The translations under genes and the position numbers were made by a program. DNA of 64,000 bases. Source: Hyphomonas chukchiensis (lineage in GTDB: Bacteria; Pseudomonadota; Alphaproteobacteria; Caulobacterales; Hyphomonadaceae). Positions within the stretch are counted from its first letter, which is position 1; the number at the start of each line of letters is the position of its first letter. The notes beneath the pieces are model-generated. The model was not told the origin of the DNA. It saw nothing but the letters and a program-made list of their open reading frames with translations, and ran no database searches. Below, piece after piece: positions 51,330 to 61,275 of the stretch. The DNA is taken from NCBI RefSeq assembly GCF_000682695.1, contig NZ_AWFG01000014.1, forward strand, positions 1 to 64,000, read 5' to 3'.

Positions 51330-52608
51330 CGAACTCTCCTTCCCACTTGGCAACCGCCGTTGCAACCGCGAGGTCGCCGGTGATGTTGGTCACCGTGCGC
51401 GCCATGTCGAGGATGCGGTCGAAGGGGAAGAGGAGGGCGATGATGAGCACGGTCTGGTCCGCTGACACGCCAACAACGCTGAGCGTGGTGGCGGCAAGGA
51501 ACAGGCTGACCGAAGGAATGCCTGCCGTGCCGATCGACACGAGCGTCGCCATCAGGGCGATGGTAAAATACATGCTGAACGTCATCGGCAGGCCGAGCGC
51601 CTGGGCAGCGAAGAGGGCGATCAGGCCCTGATAGAGCGCCGTCCCGTCCATGTTGATGGTCGCGCCGAGCGGCAGGACCGAGGAGGCAATCGATTTGCTG
51701 ATGCCGAGGTTCTGCGTGGCGCAGGACATGGTCATTGGCAGGGTGGCGTTGGACGACGAGGTCGAGAAGGCCACGGCCTGCGCATCGACGGCGCCCCTGA
51801 AGAAGTCGAACAGCGGCAGGCGCAGAATGACCTTCACGATGATGCCGAAGGTGAAAAGCATGTGCAGGGCGCAGGCGATATAGAGTGCCGCCGTCATCTT
51901 GCCGAGCACGGCGAGAATGGTGAGGCCCCGGTCGCCCATGACCCAGGCCATCAGCGCGAAGACGCCGATAGGCGCCGTTTCCATGACGATCAGTGTCAGT
52001 TTCATCATCGCTTCGGCGGCGCTGTTCATCACATTGGCCAGCGGTTTGCCGGCATCGCCCGAGACGAGAATGCCGATGCCGAACATGATGGCGAAGAAGA
52101 TGATCGGCAGGACGTCGCCATTGGCCATGGCGGCCACCGGGTTGGTCGGGATAATCGACAGGATCGTGTTCATCAGCTGCTCGGCGACACTGCCGGGCTG
52201 CGGGTTGGCAGCCAGCTGGGCGCGCGTGTTTTCCAGGTCAGCCGGATTAACGGTGGTCGTATCGAACCCGGCGCCGGGCTGGATGATCGAGCCCATCAGC
52301 AGGCCGAAGGAGACCGCGATCAGCGTCGTACACATGTACATGGCAAGCGCGCGGCCACCGAGACTGCCGAGCTTCTTGGGGTCGCCCATGGCCAGCACGC
52401 CCGAAACAAGCGTGGTGAAGATGAGCGGGACGACCAGCATCTTGATCAGATTGATGAAGGCATCGCCAATGGGCTTGGCCCATGCGGTGACATTGGCGCC
52501 AGCGGCCTCTGCCCCCATGACCTGTCGCAGGATGAGGCCGGTGATCGCGCCCAGCGCCAGGCCGACCATCACCCGCTTCCACAAATCTATCTTGAACCAC
52601 CAGCCCAT
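51295..52608 (-). CDS. Dicarboxylate/amino acid:cation symporter (DAACS family)
   Basis: A 437-residue glutamate/C4-dicarboxylate symporter with about eight helices and two hairpins. F-S-T-S-S-S-N-A-T-L-P is hairpin 1, G-A-T-I-N-M-D-G-T is the NMDGT binding motif, and G-I-P-S-V-S is hairpin 2. ATG 52608 has GGGAG nine bases upstream, better than ATG 52629. The PAP2 gene starts inside its end. Confidence 0.92.
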   Translation of the reverse strand: MGWWFKIDLWKRVMVGLALGAITGLILRQVMGAEAAGANVTAWAKPIGDAFINLIKMLVVPLIFTTLVSGVLAMGDPKKLGSLGGRALAMYMCTTLIAVSFGLLMGSIIQPGAGFDTTTVNPADLENTRAQLAANPQPGSVAEQLMNTILSIIPTNPVAAMANGDVLPIIFFAIMFGIGILVSGDAGKPLANVMNSAAEAMMKLTLIVMETAPIGVFALMAWVMGDRGLTILAVLGKMTAALYIACALHMLFTFGIIVKVILRLPLFDFFRGAVDAQAVAFSTSSSNATLPMTMSCATQNLGISKSIASSVLPLGATINMDGTALYQGLIALFAAQALGLPMTFSMYFTIALMATLVSIGTAGIPSVSLFLAATTLSVVGVSADQTVLIIALLFPFDRILDMARTVTNITGDLAVATAVAKWEGEFDEEVFRARDAV

Positions 52609-52761
52609 TACGCCACTCCCATGTGTCATTCGAAGCCGGGACGGTAGGGGGGCTTTGCAGGGAAGGCAAATGCCGAGATCGCGATTTTGCCAGCTGTGGT
52701 GCAGACTGCCCGCGTAATGCCCATTGCCCTTTGATGGCCCCCGGCCCTATGTCTGCGCCGC

Positions 52762-55200
52762 ATGAGCGCCGAGATGTCTCCCCTGCCAATTGATGATGTG
52801 CTGGATGAGGTCTGCGCGGCGCTGCGGGACGGCCATCGCCTCGTGCTCGCTGCGCCGCCGGGCGCCGGCAAGACGACGCGTGTGCCGCTGGCACTGGCCG
52901 GACTGACGGGCGGACCTGTCGTGATTGCTGGGCGCATCCTGCTCCTGGAACCGCGCCGTGTGGCCGCGCGCATGGCGGCGGTGCGGATGGCGCAGAGCCT
53001 TGGCGAGCCGCTGGGACAGACGGTCGGACTGACCACGCGGGTCGACCGGAAAGTCTCGGCCGCAACGCGTATCGAAGTGATCACCGACGGCCTCTTCACG
53101 CGGCGCATCCTGTCGGACCCTGAAATGAAGGGCGTCGGCGCGGTCATCTTCGACGAATTCCACGAGCGGCGCCTCAATGCCGATCTTGGTCTTGCGCTCG
53201 CGCTTGAGGCGCAGGGCGTTCTGGCCGAGGATCTGCGCATCCTCGTCATGTCAGCCACGCTGGATACAGGCCGCGTCGCCACCACGATTGATGCGCCCGT
53301 GATCGAGAGTGCCGGGCGCCAGTTCGAGGTGGAGACGCGCTATCTCGGTCGCTCGACCGACCGGATCGAGGACCGGATGGCGGCGGCGGTTCGCCGCGCA
53401 TTGCGGGAGGAGGAAGGCTCCATCCTTGCCTTCCTGCCGGGCGCGCGGGAGATATCGCGTGTGGCCGAGCGGCTGGAGGACCTGCCGGACGGCTGCCGTG
53501 TTGCTCCCCTCTTTGGCGCGCTGTCACCGGCTGAACAGGACGCGGCGGTTTCCCCTGCCCCGCCCGGTATCCGCAAGATTGTGCTGGCGACCGATATTGC
53601 GGAGAGCGCGCTGACGATTGAAGGCGTGACCGTGGTGATCGACAGCGGTCTCGCGCGCGTCGCGGAGGACGATGCAGGCGGCCTCGGTCAGCGCCTGACA
53701 ACGGTGAAGGCGTCGCGCGCATCAGTCGATCAGCGCCGGGGCCGGGCGGGCCGTACCGCGCCCGGCGTCTGCTACCGGCTCTGGGACGAAGCGGCGACAC
53801 GCGGCCTTGTCGCCGCGCCGCAGCCGGAAATTCTTGGCAGCGATCTGTCGGGCCTCGTGCTGGCCCTCGCTGAATGGGGCGAGCGCGATGCGGGAAATTT
53901 GACATGGATGGACGCGCCCCCGGCGGGCAAACTGAAGGCCGCGACCGACATGCTGACGCGGCTCGGCGCGCTGGATGATGCAGGGAGCCTGACGCCGCTT
54001 GGCGCGGAGATGGCCCGCTTGCCGCTGGCGCCGCGCCTCGCTGCACTTGTGGCCGGGGCCGGATCGCCCGGCGAGAGGGCGCTGGCGGCAGAGATTGCGG
54101 CGCTGGCGGGGGAACGCGGGATGGGCGGCAATGCGGCGGACATTCGCGAACGCCTCTCCCGGTTTCGGGCGGAGCGGTCGCCGCGCGCACGGACGGTGCA
54201 ACAGCAGGCGAAGACATGGGGCAAGGGTGCGGCGCCTTCGGGCGATGTTGCGACCCTGCTCGCCAGGGCGTGGCCGGACCAGATTGCGCGGGCCCGGCCC
54301 GGCAGTGAGGGCGTTTACCTGATGGCCTCGGGCCGCGCGGCCATGCTGCCCGTGACGGACGCGCTGGCGAAGTCCGACTGGCTGGTGATTGCGGATCTTG
54401 GCGGCGCGAGCGGGCAGGCGCGGATCACGCTGGCCGCGCCGATCAGCGAGGCCGATGCGCTGGCCACAGGCGTCGCGACCGAGGAACGGGCGGACTTTGA
54501 TCCGAAGACGGGCAAGTTTGCCGCGAGGCGCGTGCGCGCGCTGGGCGCCATCGTTCTTTCCGAAACGCCGCTGCCGAAGCCTGCGCCCGCCGTCGCCGCG
54601 CGGGCCATGATGGACGCCGTCATGGCAGAGGGCTTTGCGGCGATTGGCGCGGAAGATGTGGTCGAGGAGACGCTGGGGCGTTTGCGCGTGCTGGCGCAGG
54701 CCGGGCTGATCGAGGACGCAGACGGGTCGATTGAGAGTCTTCTGCGGAGCGCGGGCGACTGGCTGATGCCGCTCTTGAAGCGGCAGGGCGCGCAGGTGCC
54801 GGCGGCTGGAAAAGTGCGTGAGGCGCTGGTGGGCTCATTCGACTGGCAGGTGCAGGAGGCGCTGCGGCTGCACGCGCCGCTGTCGCTGACCCTGCCGTCG
54901 GGCCAGACGGCTTCGGTGGATTATGTGGACCCTCGGGCCCCGCTGGTGTCGGCGCGGGCGCAGGCCTTTTACGGGCTGGCGACGCATCCGGCGATTGCGT
55001 CCGGCCGCGTGCCGGTGACGGTGGAACTCCTGTCGCCGGGCATGAAGCCTGCGGCAACCACGCAGGACCTGCCGCGCTTCTGGGCCAATGGCTATCGCGA
55101 CATGGCGAAGGACATGCGCGGGCGCTATCCCAAGCATGACTGGCCCGACGATCCGGCCAATGCGCGGGCGCATGAGGGGCGGACCAAGAAAAGGCTGTGA
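52762..55200 (+). CDS. hrpB: ATP-dependent helicase HrpB
   Basis: An 812-residue DEAH/RHA-type helicase of the HrpB branch: Walker A A-P-P-G-A-G-K-T-T (31-39), F-D-E-F-H-E-R-R near 130, S-A-T-L-D motif III, then Q-R-R-G-R-A-G-R-T motif VI near 320, and a long HrpB C-domain. No role is firmly fixed in most bacteria; some affect mRNA handling or virulence. Confidence 0.94.
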   Translation: MSAEMSPLPIDDVLDEVCAALRDGHRLVLAAPPGAGKTTRVPLALAGLTGGPVVIAGRILLLEPRRVAARMAAVRMAQSLGEPLGQTVGLTTRVDRKVSAATRIEVITDGLFTRRILSDPEMKGVGAVIFDEFHERRLNADLGLALALEAQGVLAEDLRILVMSATLDTGRVATTIDAPVIESAGRQFEVETRYLGRSTDRIEDRMAAAVRRALREEEGSILAFLPGAREISRVAERLEDLPDGCRVAPLFGALSPAEQDAAVSPAPPGIRKIVLATDIAESALTIEGVTVVIDSGLARVAEDDAGGLGQRLTTVKASRASVDQRRGRAGRTAPGVCYRLWDEAATRGLVAAPQPEILGSDLSGLVLALAEWGERDAGNLTWMDAPPAGKLKAATDMLTRLGALDDAGSLTPLGAEMARLPLAPRLAALVAGAGSPGERALAAEIAALAGERGMGGNAADIRERLSRFRAERSPRARTVQQQAKTWGKGAAPSGDVATLLARAWPDQIARARPGSEGVYLMASGRAAMLPVTDALAKSDWLVIADLGGASGQARITLAAPISEADALATGVATEERADFDPKTGKFAARRVRALGAIVLSETPLPKPAPAVAARAMMDAVMAEGFAAIGAEDVVEETLGRLRVLAQAGLIEDADGSIESLLRSAGDWLMPLLKRQGAQVPAAGKVREALVGSFDWQVQEALRLHAPLSLTLPSGQTASVDYVDPRAPLVSARAQAFYGLATHPAIASGRVPVTVELLSPGMKPAATTQDLPRFWANGYRDMAKDMRGRYPKHDWPDDPANARAHEGRTKKRL

Positions 55201-55251
55201 GCGGGAACCAATCCATGCATAAGGGATTGATTGGCGCTGCTGGAGAGTCTG

Positions 55252-55701
55252 ATGAAAATTTCTGTCTATTTGTTCGCGCCGCTTTTGCTGACGGCCTGTG
55301 TGTCACGTCCGGTTCCGCCGGCTGAGCCCGTGACCGCCGAGATTGACGCGCCCGCACCTGATTGCAGCGCTGAATCCTTCTCCATCTATTTCGAGGAAGG
55401 CGCGACCGACCTTTCTGAAGAATCCGATGCCGTGATGGACGCCGTTGCAGCGTCCTACGCGCGCTGCGATCTCTACAAGATGGAGATCGAGGGCCATGCC
55501 GATGCGAGTGGCGATGCGGCAACCAATGAACTGATTTCAGCCAAGCGGGCCGATGCCGTGCTGGCGGCGCTCGAGACACGCGGTATCGATGCAGAGCGCG
55601 TGCACCTCGTGGCCTATGGCGAACAGGGCGCGATCAAGACCGGCGGCGTCGAAGCCCCGCTGAACCGCAAGACCGAAGTGCGCCTGATCCCCGGAAGCTG
55701 A
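55252..55701 (+). CDS. OmpA-family lipoprotein
   Basis: A 149-residue lipoprotein: lipobox L-L-T-A-C, then a compact OmpA C-domain with F-E-E-G-A-T-D-L, E-G-H-A-D-A-S-G-D and N-R-K-T-E-V. It should bind peptidoglycan from the outer membrane, in the manner of Pal. GGAGAG precedes ATG 55252. Confidence 0.88.
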   Translation: MKISVYLFAPLLLTACVSRPVPPAEPVTAEIDAPAPDCSAESFSIYFEEGATDLSEESDAVMDAVAASYARCDLYKMEIEGHADASGDAATNELISAKRADAVLAALETRGIDAERVHLVAYGEQGAIKTGGVEAPLNRKTEVRLIPGS

Positions 55702-55708
55702 TAATTGG

Positions 55709-56137
55709 CTAGTGGGGGCGGGAAATGTCCGTGCCCCAGTTCATGCCCATCGACTTCTTCATCCAGTCGGAGAAGGTGGCGGGCTTTTCGAGCGATTTCG
55801 GGTCGAGTGTGCCGTAGGATACGAGCGGTCCGTCGCGACCTTCGAGACGAACGCCCTTTACGCGCTGTTCGCCCGACGACCAGTTGGACGAGCTTAGACC
55901 GGGATCGATCAGGAACATGACCTGCTCTCCGCCCGAACCGTCGAGATCACGGCCGAAAACCAGCCCGTAGACATTCTCGCGGCCCCAGAGGCCACGGCTT
56001 GCGGCCTGGCGCTTTCCGTCAAGCAGGACTTCATCCCAGAGAAGGTTGCGGCGCCATTGCAGGACATGCATGCGCTCGCCACTGATGATCTTGATATCAA
56101 CATGGTGAAGCGAGAGGCGGACGATCTCGGCGTGCAT
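55709..56137 (-). CDS. Hypothetical soluble protein
   Basis: A 142-residue protein, beta-rich, with W-R-R-N-L-L-W-D-E-V-L-L-D-G-K and a tail rich in Trp and Met. No family is recognised. ATG 56137 follows AAGGGA; longer frames to 56359 overlap the next gene. It is 64 bp after the RluA gene. Confidence 0.65.
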   Translation of the reverse strand: MHAEIVRLSLHHVDIKIISGERMHVLQWRRNLLWDEVLLDGKRQAASRGLWGRENVYGLVFGRDLDGSGGEQVMFLIDPGLSSSNWSSGEQRVKGVRLEGRDGPLVSYGTLDPKSLEKPATFSDWMKKSMGMNWGTDISRPH

Positions 56138-56201
56138 GGCAGAATCCCTTCTTATCGCAAAACGATAATACCCGGTGAGGAAGGAGTCAACGGACCGTTC
56201 G

Positions 56202-56849
56202 TCAGAAAGGGCACGCCGCCTCAAATGCCAGCCAGTCCTGGCTCGCAGGATGGCGAAACCGCATGGACCTTGCGTGCAAGTGCAGCCTCCCGCTCGCGGC
56301 AAGGGCCTCGGGGTGGGCGTAGATATCGTCACCGAGGATCGGATGGCCGATGGCGGCAAGGTGCAGGCGCAGCTGGTGTGTACGGCCGGTCAGCGGGGTG
56401 AGGCTGAGGCGGGCGCCATGGGCATGGCTGGCAATCGCCTCGTAGCGCGTCTGGCTTGGCTTGCCATTGTCATGGTCGACTTTCTGGCGCGGGCGGTTCG
56501 GCCAGTCCTGGCCGAGCGGCAGGTCGATGAGACCGGCAGCCTGTTCGGGCATTCCCCAAACATCTGCAATATAGATCTTTTCCACCCCGCCCTTCTCGAA
56601 CTGGATGGCGAGATGGCGCTGGGCGGCTTTTGACCGCGCAAAGACGAGCAGGCCGCTGGTCGACATGTCCAGCCGGTGGACCGTGAGCGCATCCGGATAG
56701 TCGACCTGTACGCGGGCGATGGCGCAATCGGCTTTCTCGGGCCCTCTACCGGGCACTGACAAGAGCTCGGCCGGCTTGTCGATGACGATCAGGTCCGGGT
56801 CCGTGTGGAGATAGCAGACCTTGCCTTGCGGCGGGGCGTAGAGGCTCAC
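56202..56849 (-). CDS. Small RluA-family pseudouridine synthase
   Basis: A 215-residue synthase without an S4 domain, as in E. coli RluA. H-R-L-D-M-S-T-S-G carries catalytic D61, and G-R-T-H-Q-L-R-L-H follows. RluA modifies 23S rRNA U746 and tRNA U32. It starts with GTG 56849, overlapping the kinase stop (GTGA). Confidence 0.9.
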   Translation of the reverse strand: MSLYAPPQGKVCYLHTDPDLIVIDKPAELLSVPGRGPEKADCAIARVQVDYPDALTVHRLDMSTSGLLVFARSKAAQRHLAIQFEKGGVEKIYIADVWGMPEQAAGLIDLPLGQDWPNRPRQKVDHDNGKPSQTRYEAIASHAHGARLSLTPLTGRTHQLRLHLAAIGHPILGDDIYAHPEALAASGRLHLHARSMRFRHPASQDWLAFEAACPF

Positions 56850-58276
56850 GCGCCGAGGCCCGGCAGGCTGAGACGGAAGACCGTGCCGTCCGGGCCCGTA
56901 TCGGCCAGGACAAGACTGCCGCCCATTCCTTGCGCCAGCTCCCGCGCGATGACGAGGCCGAGGCCTGTGCCGCCGCGCCGCGCGCTGCCGGCGAAGGGCC
57001 GGAACAGGTTGTCGCGTGCTGATTCCGGTATGCCGGGGCCGTTGTCGGTGAATGCGAGTCCGTCCGGGCCCAGCGAGGCGACAATACGCGCCGGGCTGTC
57101 TGCGCGCGGCGCCATGGCCTCGGCTGCATTGCGCACGAGATTGCTCGCGATACGGTGCATATGGTCGGCGTCAGCCTGTATCTGCAGCCCAGCGGGCACA
57201 TTGTTTTCCCAGACGACTTCCGGATGTGCGCCGAGCGCTTCCGCCGCCGCCTCGTCCAGCACGGCGCGCAGCATGACCGGTTCCATGCGCGGCGGTGTCG
57301 GTGTCGCCTTGCCATAGTCGAGCGTCTCGGTGGCCAATGTGATGGCGCGCTCAAGGGCGCGTTCAAGGCGCGGCGCAGCTTTCTGCACACGCGGGTCTTC
57401 GGAGCTGGCCAGCACATCCGAGACGAGCTGCGCCGAAGCGAGGGAATTGCGCAGGTCGTGATTGATCTTGGCGACCGCCGTGCCGAGTTCGGCGAGGTGG
57501 GTCTTGTTGCGGAAACTGGTGGCGACGGTTTCTTCCATGTCGGCGAGGGCGTTTTGTGCCCGGCCAATCTCGTCGCGCCGGCTCGTGGGCGGCAGGCGCC
57601 GCGACCAGGCACCCGGATCGTCCCGGAATTGCTCGGCGCTGAGCGTCACGCGTCGCATCGGGCGCACCACAAAAAGGTGGAGCATGACATAGATGATGCC
57701 GGCCGCCACGAGTGCGATCAGCAGTGACAGGCTGGCGACGCGTCTTGCATAGGCACTGATTGCCGCCTTCAGCGGCGCCTGCGGCACGACGATCTCCAGT
57801 ACACGGCCGGGCGCCGATCCATCCGCCTGAATGACGAGAATGCGATCATCGGGCGCAAAAAAGGCGCCCATGGCCGCGAAGGACCGGCTCATCATGGTGG
57901 TGCCGCGCATGTCGATATTGTGGGTTTCGCCTTCGATAGGCTGCTGCGCCGGCAGCAACTGGAAGCGCATGTCGTCCTCGATTTCCGTGACGGCGAGGAC
58001 TTCGGCGCTCATCAGGAGCTGGTCGGACAGTTCGTCAGACACATTGCGCGAGGGCGACGCATCAAGCGCGAGGGCCGCCGTTCGGGCAGCCTGGACGCGT
58101 TCATTCAGCCAGCTATTGCGAAAGCCGGAGGCGCTCGGCACGAAAATCAATGCCTCGACGAGCAGGATGGAGCCCAGCGTGAGGGCAAACAGACGAAAGG
58201 ACAGGCTTTCGAACCAGCGCGAGAGCGCGGGTGCGGGCAGATCGCGTGCAAGGGCGGGCCGTTTATCGTCGCTCAC
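56846..58276 (-). CDS. HAMP-domain sensor histidine kinase
   Basis: A 476-residue kinase: helix 1 (about 27-49), periplasmic domain (50-180), helix 2 (181-205), HAMP (205-260), dimerisation domain with I-N-H-D-L-R-N-S (H273), and ATPase domain with N-L-V-R-N-A-A-E-A and T-G-L-G-L-V-I-A-R. GTG 58276 is the start. No response regulator is adjacent; the RluA gene overlaps by 4 bp. Confidence 0.9.
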   Translation of the reverse strand: MSDDKRPALARDLPAPALSRWFESLSFRLFALTLGSILLVEALIFVPSASGFRNSWLNERVQAARTAALALDASPSRNVSDELSDQLLMSAEVLAVTEIEDDMRFQLLPAQQPIEGETHNIDMRGTTMMSRSFAAMGAFFAPDDRILVIQADGSAPGRVLEIVVPQAPLKAAISAYARRVASLSLLIALVAAGIIYVMLHLFVVRPMRRVTLSAEQFRDDPGAWSRRLPPTSRRDEIGRAQNALADMEETVATSFRNKTHLAELGTAVAKINHDLRNSLASAQLVSDVLASSEDPRVQKAAPRLERALERAITLATETLDYGKATPTPPRMEPVMLRAVLDEAAAEALGAHPEVVWENNVPAGLQIQADADHMHRIASNLVRNAAEAMAPRADSPARIVASLGPDGLAFTDNGPGIPESARDNLFRPFAGSARRGGTGLGLVIARELAQGMGGSLVLADTGPDGTVFRLSLPGLGA

Positions 58277-58291
58277 CCAAGGTGAACTAGC

Positions 58292-59737
58292 TCACGGGAT
58301 ACGCTGGAGCAAGCCGACAAGACGCTTGGCAGTCTTGCCGAACAGCGCCTCGGTGAAGTGGGCAGAGGCCGCCCGCTTCACGATTTCCGACCGCGTCGGA
58401 TAAGGCGAGATGAAATTGGTTAGATCCTGCACCTTCAACCCGTTCGACATGGCGACGGCGAGGATCTGGATAATATCCCCTGCCCCCTCGCCCACAATCG
58501 ACGCGCCGACCAGTTTGCCCTTGCGGATGACCAGCTTGGCTTCGCCGAGCGTCTTGCCTTCGGCCACGGCGCGATCATTGTCGTGGAAAGGGAAGGATGA
58601 AGTCGCGATCGAGTCGCCATGCTGCTCGCGCGCTTCGGCTTCCATCAGGCCGATCTGGGCGACTTCGGGCGATGTATAGGTCACGGCGGGGATGGGCAGG
58701 CTGTCCGCCTTCGTGCGCTGCTTGAAGAAGGCCCGGCGCGAGAAGACTGACGCATGCCAGCCCGCGACATGGGTGAACTGCTCGCGTCCGGCAGCGTCGC
58801 CCAGCGCCCAGACACGCGAATTGCTGCCTGAGCGGAGATTGTCACCGACAACCACGCCCTTGCGGTCAAAATCGACCTTGCCGGCTTCGAGATCCAGCCC
58901 GTCGAGCATGGTGCGACGACCGACGGCGACGAGGAGGTGGCTGCCTTCGATCAGCTTTTCGGCGCCTTCATGTTCGGCATGGACCTTGATGCGTCCGCCT
59001 TCGCCCGACACGCGCACGGCCTTGTGGCCTTCCAGCACGGTCACGCCCTCTGCGCGCAGGGCGCCAAGGGCGACGGCGGCATGGTCAGGGTCCGACTTGC
59101 CGAGCGCCCGGCCCATTTCGATGATTGTTGTCTTCGCGCCCAGACGGGTGAAAGCCTGCGCCAGTTCCATGCCGATCGGCCCGCCGCCGAGGATGACAAG
59201 ATGCTCCGGAAAGTCCGGCATCGAGAAAATGGTTTCGTTGGTCAGATAGGGTGTTGCGGCGAGACCTTCGATGGGCGGGATGAAGGCGGTTGAGCCGGTC
59301 GCGATGACAATGCGCCGGGCGCGGGTGCGGCTGGTCGCCGAAACAATCGTGTCCGGATCGGCAAAGCGCGCGGCCTCACGGATGACGGTGACGCCGAGGC
59401 CTTCGAACCGTTCCTGGCTGTCGACCGGTGCGATGGTTTCAATGACCTGGGAGACATAGGCCTTGACCGCTTCCCAATCAGTCGCCGGTGCACCGAGCGT
59501 CACGCCATACTTGCCGGCGTCGCGGGCCGACTGGGCCGCCTTGGCCACGCTGATCAGGGCCTTGGACGGGACGCAGCCATAGTTCAGGCAGTCGCCGCCC
59601 ATCTCGCCTTTTTCATATAGCACGACCTTGAGGCCGAACATGGCCGCGCCGGCCGCAGCCGAGAGGCCGCCCGAACCGGCGCCAATGACGACGAGATCGG
59701 CCTTGTGATCCGTCACCTGAAGTTTTGTATCATGCAT
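58292..59737 (-). CDS. MerA/dihydrolipoamide dehydrogenase-like flavoprotein disulfide reductase
   Basis: A 481-residue FAD/NAD protein: V-I-G-A-G-S-G-G near the start, redox pair C50-C55 in G-D-C-L-N-Y-G-C-V-P-S-K, V-I-L-G-G-G-P-I-G for NADPH, and a dimerisation domain. The C-terminus has S-P-Y-P-T-R-S-E in place of the His-Pro-Thr of lipoamide dehydrogenase, as in mercuric-reductase-like proteins, but there is no vicinal Cys pair at the end. Electron acceptor unknown. It follows the TVP38 gene by 1 bp. Confidence 0.88.
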   Translation of the reverse strand: MHDTKLQVTDHKADLVVIGAGSGGLSAAAGAAMFGLKVVLYEKGEMGGDCLNYGCVPSKALISVAKAAQSARDAGKYGVTLGAPATDWEAVKAYVSQVIETIAPVDSQERFEGLGVTVIREAARFADPDTIVSATSRTRARRIVIATGSTAFIPPIEGLAATPYLTNETIFSMPDFPEHLVILGGGPIGMELAQAFTRLGAKTTIIEMGRALGKSDPDHAAVALGALRAEGVTVLEGHKAVRVSGEGGRIKVHAEHEGAEKLIEGSHLLVAVGRRTMLDGLDLEAGKVDFDRKGVVVGDNLRSGSNSRVWALGDAAGREQFTHVAGWHASVFSRRAFFKQRTKADSLPIPAVTYTSPEVAQIGLMEAEAREQHGDSIATSSFPFHDNDRAVAEGKTLGEAKLVIRKGKLVGASIVGEGAGDIIQILAVAMSNGLKVQDLTNFISPYPTRSEIVKRAASAHFTEALFGKTAKRLVGLLQRIP

Positions 59738-59738
59738 C

Positions 59739-60488
59739 TTAAAGGGCGCTTTCCAGCTTGGCGGCTTTTTTCGAGAAGAGTTTCTTGTAGGCGACGGGGA
59801 TCAGCGACACGACGCCGAGCGCGACAACCGCCGGTATGAGGTTTTTGGCGACACTGGCAAAGTTCGGGTCTTCGCCTGCCGCAAACGTGGCGCTGAGCCC
59901 GGCGCCGATCCACGTATAGGCAATGACGCCGGGAATGATGCCGAGCGCTGTCGTAATCGCATAGTCGCGGTATTTCGCGCCGAGAATGGCCGGGGCGATA
60001 TTGGCCACCGGGAACGGGACGACCGGCAGGAAGCGCAGCGCGAACATGTAGGAGAGCGCATCTTCCTGGAAGCCGCGCTCCATCTTCTTGACGAAGGGCC
60101 CGGCGCGCTCGCGCAGGGCAGCGCCGACGGATGTGCGCGCGGCGAAGAACAGGAGGCTCGCGCCCAGTGTCGCCCCGACAACGGTCACCGGCGTGCCGCC
60201 ATAGAGGCCGAACAGGAAACCGCCCGCAATCGTTATCCAGAGCGCCCCCGGCAGCATGAACAGGGTCGCGGCGGCATAGATGAGAATGTAGGCAGCGACT
60301 GCCAGGAAGAGATGCTCACTCACAAAGCTGCGCAGCGCATCCTGTTGTGTGCGGAGCGTGTCGAGCGAGAGATAGTCGAACAGGCCAAACACCCAGGCCG
60401 CGATGATGCCTGCCGCGATGACGTAAAGCGGCCAGAGGCGGATGGCGAGCGGGGTGGGCTTGTCGGCTTGGGGCTCATTCTGTGTCAT
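59739..60488 (-). CDS. TVP38/TMEM64 (DedA-like) membrane protein
   Basis: A 249-residue protein with about six helices. F-M-L-P-G-A-L-W-I-T, G-x-L-F-G, and a conserved G-A-T-L-G-A-S-L-L-F-F-A-A-R with L-R-F-L-P-V-V-P-F-P-V-A-N are VTT-domain motifs. The family moves lipids or supports envelope homeostasis. The start, ATG 60488, overlaps the DUF547 gene by 14 bp, and the stop is followed by the flavoprotein gene. Confidence 0.9.
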   Translation of the reverse strand: MTQNEPQADKPTPLAIRLWPLYVIAAGIIAAWVFGLFDYLSLDTLRTQQDALRSFVSEHLFLAVAAYILIYAAATLFMLPGALWITIAGGFLFGLYGGTPVTVVGATLGASLLFFAARTSVGAALRERAGPFVKKMERGFQEDALSYMFALRFLPVVPFPVANIAPAILGAKYRDYAITTALGIIPGVIAYTWIGAGLSATFAAGEDPNFASVAKNLIPAVVALGVVSLIPVAYKKLFSKKAAKLESAL

Positions 60489-61275
60489 TGAGGGACCAGT
60501 CATAGGTGTAGGAGCGGATCTTCGGATTGGCGCTGATCTGCTGGGCGAGGCCTTTATCGGCATATTTGAGCAAATGGTCGATGACGCCCTGTCGGGAATC
60601 GCCGAAATCGGCTTTGAACCAGTCATAGATCGTCGAGAGGATGAGGCCTCCGTCAGTGACGGTCACGCCGCGCGGATCGTTGACATAGGCGCGGGCGGCC
60701 GCGTCGAGGTCACCGTCGAGCGTCGCTGGTTCCCAGGCATTGTCTCTCAGGTTGGGGCAGCTGATGGCGGCGCAATTGATGGCGTAATGCACGCGCGGGT
60801 CGTGGAAGGTCGGGCGCAGGATCTTGTGCTCGATATCGTCGAGCGAGACCTCGCGACCGCCGACCATGACTTTGACCTTTTTCCACGGACCGCCGAACAG
60901 GTAGCCATCCTTGATCGAGCCGACGGGATACTTGCTGACGATATAGCGCACAGTGACGGCGTTATAGAGATTGGCCCAGGCGGCAAAGGCGGCCTTGTTG
61001 TCGCCCGACAGGTCCATGGTCTCGAAACCGGCAATATAGGCATCCAGTGCGGCGCGATCCGCCGCGCTGGCTTTCAGGGCGCCATAGTCGAACCGGTTCA
61101 CGCCGTCGGGCGAGGTGTGCACATATTTCGACAGGAGCGCTGTCCATGGGGCGTGCTGGGCCTTCGCCATCACTGTATCTCTCGTAATCCCCGCCTCGGA
61201 TTCCCTGGCCATTGCGGGCAGCGCAAGCGGCATCGTAATCAGGAGGGCGGCAAGCAGGGCGCGGGCGGGTTGCAT
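60475..61275 (-). CDS. DUF547 secreted protein
   Basis: A 266-residue protein with a signal peptide (about 1-23). Y-G-A-L and A-F-W-A-type N-L-Y-N-A-V-T, with D-P-R-V-H-Y-A-I-N-C-A-A-I-S-C-P, are DUF547 marks; two Cys lie in N-C-A-A-I-S-C. It seems to be the first gene of a DUF547-TVP38-flavoprotein operon, a grouping I have seen in other Proteobacteria. Function unknown. Confidence 0.88.
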   Translation of the reverse strand: MQPARALLAALLITMPLALPAMARESEAGITRDTVMAKAQHAPWTALLSKYVHTSPDGVNRFDYGALKASAADRAALDAYIAGFETMDLSGDNKAAFAAWANLYNAVTVRYIVSKYPVGSIKDGYLFGGPWKKVKVMVGGREVSLDDIEHKILRPTFHDPRVHYAINCAAISCPNLRDNAWEPATLDGDLDAAARAYVNDPRGVTVTDGGLILSTIYDWFKADFGDSRQGVIDHLLKYADKGLAQQISANPKIRSYTYDWSLNDTE

